DNA from: an uncultured Rhodovulum sp.
GTDB lineage: Bacteria > Pseudomonadota > Alphaproteobacteria > Rhodobacterales > Rhodobacteraceae
Length of the DNA stretch: 6,975 nucleotides
Direction: 5' to 3'
Assembly (NCBI GenBank): GCA_946221765.1
Contig: CAMIMK010000163.1
Coordinates: forward strand, 1 to 6,975
Under the pieces are notes generated by a model, which ran no database searches, was not told the DNA's origin, and saw only the letters and a program-made list of their open reading frames with translations. Positions within the stretch are counted from its first letter, which is position 1; every line of letters begins with the position of its first letter. This document shows positions 5,109 to 6,975 of this stretch, one piece after another. Both the position numbers and the translations under genes were made by a program.

Positions 5109-5638
5109 TCCGCGCCTTCATCGCCATCGCCCTGCCGCAGGCCGTGCGGATCGAACTCCAGATCCTCGGGATCGGCCTCGGCCTGCCCGATCCGGTGCCC
5201 CCCGAGAACCTGCACCTGACCCTCGCCTTTCTCGGCGAGCGGCCCGAACCCGTGCTGGAGGATGTCCATGCCGGCCTCGCGCAGCTGCGCGCCCCGGCCT
5301 TCGACCTCGCGCTCGCCGGGCTCGACATGTTCGGCGGCGCCAGGCCCCGCACCGTGCACGCCGGGGTGCGCGACGCGGCGCCGCTCCGGCACCTGCAGGC
5401 CAAGGTCGCCTCGGTGGCGCGGGCGGCGGGGATCGACATCGACGGCCGCCGCTTCACGCCGCATGTGACGCTGGAACGCCTGCGGCCGGGCTCGCCCGAT
5501 GCGTCCCGGCTCGCGGCGGCGGCGCGCAGCAGCTTCGCGCTGCCCGCCTTCCGGGTGGAGGAATTCCAGCTCTACAGCTCGCGGCTGCGCGCCGGGGGCT
5601 CGGTCTACGAGGAACTGGCCGCCTATCCGCTCGGCTGA
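5105..5638 (+). CDS. thpR: RNA 2',3'-cyclic phosphodiesterase (2'-5' RNA ligase family)
   Basis: This 177-residue protein matches the length of E. coli ThpR. It belongs to the 2H phosphoesterase superfamily. The two defining HxTx motifs are H37-L-T-L and H120-V-T-L, which form the paired-histidine active site. The start MIRAFIAIALP is typical of the family, and the LERL that follows the second motif fits too. The enzyme hydrolyses 2',3'-cyclic phosphodiester ends of RNA to 2'-phosphates and can reversibly ligate tRNA halves in vitro. No signal sequence is seen, so it is cytoplasmic. The ATG lies inside the esterase stop region (ATGA at 5105-5108), with GGGAGAG just upstream. It is therefore expressed from the same message as the periplasmic esterase. 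A hairpin starts directly at the stop codon. Family assignment is secure; the cellular role is unsettled. Confidence 0.93.
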   Translation: MIRAFIAIALPQAVRIELQILGIGLGLPDPVPPENLHLTLAFLGERPEPVLEDVHAGLAQLRAPAFDLALAGLDMFGGARPRTVHAGVRDAAPLRHLQAKVASVARAAGIDIDGRRFTPHVTLERLRPGSPDASRLAAAARSSFALPAFRVEEFQLYSSRLRAGGSVYEELAAYPLG

Positions 5639-5660
5639 CCGCCCGGGTCAGGCCGGGCGG
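5639..5660 (+). terminator. Hairpin after thpR, possible bidirectional terminator
   Basis: CCGCCCGG (5639-5646) and CCGGGCGG (5653-5660) form a perfect 8-bp GC stem with a 6-base loop, starting one base after the thpR stop codon. It occupies the 40-bp gap between thpR and the convergent DUF1127 gene. No clear T-tract follows on either strand; only TTT at 5677-5679 on the plus side. Its position supports a terminator role for one or both genes. Confidence 0.5.
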
Positions 5661-5678
5661 AGCCAGTGGAACAGGGTT

Positions 5679-5897
5679 TCAGAAGCCGGCGGCCTGCGGC
5701 CGCGGATGGCCGATCTCCGCCTCGACCTCGGCCCGGGTCAGGCCGACATCGCACAGCAGGCGGTCATCGAGGCGGGACAGTGCGATCCGGTCGCGGTGCT
5801 GGGCATCGAGTTTCACCACCCAGGCGAACAGGCTGGCGGCGCGGGGCAGGCGCCAGGTTCCGAAGTTCCTGGCAGAGGATGCGAAATCCTGGAACAT
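5679..5897 (-). CDS. Small DUF1127 protein (YjiS-like)
   Basis: The 72-residue product carries the DUF1127 signature in its C-terminal half: RLDDRLL (42-48), then CDVGLTRAEVE (49-59) and the GHP tail. An N-terminal hydrophobic/amphipathic stretch lies near LPRAASLFAWVVKL (17-30). The start at 5897 is the only ATG after an in-frame stop at 5912-5910, so the 5' end is well fixed, although its Shine-Dalgarno is weak. Short DUF1127 proteins are abundant in alphaproteobacteria. Some are stress-induced, and in Rhodobacter one (CcaF1) affects small-RNA maturation and binds RNA. Whether this protein does so cannot be told from sequence. It is divergent from a LysR regulator with 120 bp between start codons, which suggests control by that regulator. 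Confidence 0.85.
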   Translation of the reverse strand: MFQDFASSARNFGTWRLPRAASLFAWVVKLDAQHRDRIALSRLDDRLLCDVGLTRAEVEAEIGHPRPQAAGF

Positions 5898-5928
5898 GGG
5901 GTGGATCCATCACTTAAAGCTGCGAGAG

Positions 5929-5947
5929 ACGGTGCATTCATCACCGT
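5929..5947. promoter_or_regulatory. Dyad between DUF1127 and the LysR gene, candidate operator
   Basis: ACGGTG (5929-5934) and CACCGT (5942-5947) are perfect inverted repeats with a 7-base spacer. The dyad ends two bases before the candidate lysR -35 box and lies in the presumed leader of the DUF1127 gene. The 6-7-6 geometry suits a dimeric LysR regulator, but the central T-N9-A is not the usual T-N11-A core. Confidence 0.4.
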
Positions 5948-5949
5948 GC

Positions 5950-5978
5950 TTGATATCTGACAGATCCTGATCCATTAT
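5950..5978 (+). promoter_or_regulatory. Candidate promoter for the LysR-family gene
   Basis: TTGATA (5950-5955, 5 of 6 to consensus) and CATTAT (5973-5978, 4 of 6) are 17 bp apart in the most AT-rich part of the window. Transcription would start near 5985. On the opposite strand CATAAT (5979-5974, 5 of 6) could serve as a -10 for the DUF1127 gene, though no matching -35 was found. The two promoters may therefore overlap. Confidence 0.5.
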
Positions 5979-6006
5979 GAAAACGAAACGTGGTGACGTG
6001 TTTCAT
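5977..6006. promoter_or_regulatory. Imperfect dyad over the lysR leader
   Basis: ATGAAA (5977-5982) mirrors TTTCAT (6001-6006). With one bulged base the match extends to ATGAAAACG / CGTGTTTCAT. It covers the presumed lysR start of transcription and ends two bases before the ribosome binding site AAGGA (6008-6012). Binding there could repress lysR, an inference from position only. Confidence 0.35.
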
Positions 6007-6017
6007 CAAGGATCGTG

Positions 6018-6890
6018 ATGATGCGGACTTTCGATCTCGGCGCCCTCCGCTCGCTTGCCACCGTGGCCGATGCCGGGGGCGTCACCCGGGCGGCGGCGCA
6101 GCTGAACCTCACCCAGTCGGCGGTCTCGATGCAGCTCAAGCGGCTGGAGGAGAACCTCGGCCAGCCCCTCATCGACCGCTCCGCCCGGACGATCGCGCTG
6201 ACCGCGCAGGGCGAGCAACTGCTCGGCTATGCCCGGCGCCTGCTGGCGCTCAATGACGAGGCCTGGGGCCGGATGACAAATCAGGCCTTCGAGGGCGAGC
6301 TGACCCTCGGCGTGCCGCAGGACATCATGTACCCGAACATCCCGCGCGTCCTGCGCCAGTTCGGACAGGAATATCCGCGGGTGAAGGTGCTCCTCACCTC
6401 GGACCTGACGGTGGACCTGCGCCACCGCTTCAGCCGCCGCGAGATCGACGTGATCCTGACCACCGAGGAAGAGGTCGGCCCCGGCGGTGAGCTCCTCGAC
6501 CGCCAGCCGCTGGTCTGGGTCGGATCGAAGGGCGGGCAGGCCTGGCGCTCGCGCCCCGTCCGCTTCGGCTCGACCGCGCGCTGCGTCTTCCGCCGCCCGG
6601 CGATCGAGGCCCTGGAAGGCGCGGGCATCCCGTGGGAACTCGCGGTCGATTCGGTCTCCTGCTCGGCGGTGGAAGTCAGCGTCATCGCCGACCTCGCGAT
6701 CTTCGTGCAGCTGGCCGGGTCGATCCCGTCGCGCTGCGAGGAGATCCGCCACGGCGGGGCCCTGCCGGACCTGCCGGACTACAGCATCAACCTTTATGTC
6801 TGCGACGGTCCCCGCGCCGAGCTGGCCCGCCGGCTGGCGGCATTGATCCGCCCGGCCTACGGGGTCGGCGAGCGGCTCGCCGCCGAATGA
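6018..6890 (+). CDS. LysR-family transcriptional regulator, LrhA-like
   Basis: The 290-residue protein has the standard LysR layout. The N-terminal winged helix-turn-helix spans about 5-63, with the recognition region in AAAQLNLTQSAVSMQLKRLE (25-44). A linker helix contains LLGYARRLLALNDEA (68-82). The effector-binding domain runs from about 95 to the end. The linker and the GIPWELA segment near 203-209 resemble E. coli LrhA and its relatives more than metabolic LysR regulators; the assignment is by eye. GTG 6015, ATG 6018 and ATG 6021 are consecutive in-frame starts. AAGGA at 6008-6012 is too close to 6015 but suits 6018 (5 bases) or 6021 (8 bases). The gene is divergent from DUF1127 and is followed after 18 bp by a zinc-ribbon gene. 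Autoregulation and control of DUF1127 are plausible but not shown. Confidence 0.92.
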   Translation: MMRTFDLGALRSLATVADAGGVTRAAAQLNLTQSAVSMQLKRLEENLGQPLIDRSARTIALTAQGEQLLGYARRLLALNDEAWGRMTNQAFEGELTLGVPQDIMYPNIPRVLRQFGQEYPRVKVLLTSDLTVDLRHRFSRREIDVILTTEEEVGPGGELLDRQPLVWVGSKGGQAWRSRPVRFGSTARCVFRRPAIEALEGAGIPWELAVDSVSCSAVEVSVIADLAIFVQLAGSIPSRCEEIRHGGALPDLPDYSINLYVCDGPRAELARRLAALIRPAYGVGERLAAE

Positions 6891-6908
6891 CCCGGCCGGC
6901 CTGATCCG

Positions 6909-6975
6909 ATGGCGCTCATCGACTGCCCCGACTGCGGCGGGCGGGTCTCCGACCGCGCGGCCGCCTGCCCCTCCT
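6909..6975 (+). CDS. Zinc-ribbon protein, N-terminus only (cut by window edge)
   Basis: The visible 22 residues read MALIDCPDCGG and then RVSDRAAACPS. This is the first CxxC knuckle and the beginning of the second of a small zinc ribbon, in the C-P-x-C...C-P arrangement. Such ribbons usually sit at the N-terminus of short proteins with a membrane segment or unknown domain behind them, so the full product cannot be named. The gene starts 18 bp after the LysR stop on the same strand and may be co-transcribed. Its ribosome binding site is weak. Confidence 0.75.
   Translation, partial: MALIDCPDCGGRVSDRAAACPS

Noticed and set aside
5929..5947. Textbook LysR T-N11-A box
   Set aside because: The dyad has T-N9-A in its centre, so it is reported only as a dyad with operator-like geometry.
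1..6975. CRISPR array, insertion sequence, toxin-antitoxin or defence system
   Set aside because: No regularly spaced repeats, transposase motifs or recognisable effector genes were seen on either strand.

Overview
The window looks like ordinary chromosome from a high-GC alphaproteobacterium, most likely a member of the Rhodobacterales. Four things point there. The tRNA-His has no encoded G-1 and carries A73. The prolyl-tRNA synthetase is the short form with no full editing insertion. There is a DUF1127 protein divergent from a LysR regulator. A 68-residue acidic protein resembles a small Rhodobacterales family. Coding regions are very GC-rich. The only clearly AT-richer stretch is the divergent control region at about 5.90-6.02 kb. 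The family names are my recognition from the translated sequence; no database search was run.

Layout. 1-41 holds a possible gene tail. 89-862 (+) is a secreted alpha/beta hydrolase. It faces, tail to tail with a 10-bp gap, a membrane-anchored DUF900-type alpha/beta hydrolase (873-2165, -). That gene lies downstream of the small acidic protein (2197-2403, -), probably in one transcription unit. tRNA-His(GUG) follows at 2539-2615 (+), divergent from the small gene. proS (2762-4099, -) comes next. A 349-bp GC-rich divergent intergenic region containing inverted repeats separates proS from a two-gene unit: a TesA-like GDSL esterase (4449-5108, +) and the RNA 2',3'-cyclic phosphodiesterase thpR (5105-5638, +), whose start and stop codons overlap. 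A hairpin at 5639-5660 separates thpR from a convergent DUF1127 gene (5679-5897, -). DUF1127 shares a 120-bp control region with an LrhA-like LysR regulator (6018-6890, +). A zinc-ribbon gene starts at 6909 and runs off the right edge.

Functionally the window mixes translation genes (tRNA-His, ProRS), an RNA phosphodiesterase, and three predicted cell-envelope or periplasmic hydrolases. I see no mobile element, CRISPR array, phage gene, toxin-antitoxin pair or recognisable defence system. The points most worth a second look are the noncanonical tRNA-His identity, the small protein/DUF900 unit with its convergent hydrolase partner, the dyads between proS and the esterase, and the DUF1127/LysR divergent control region.
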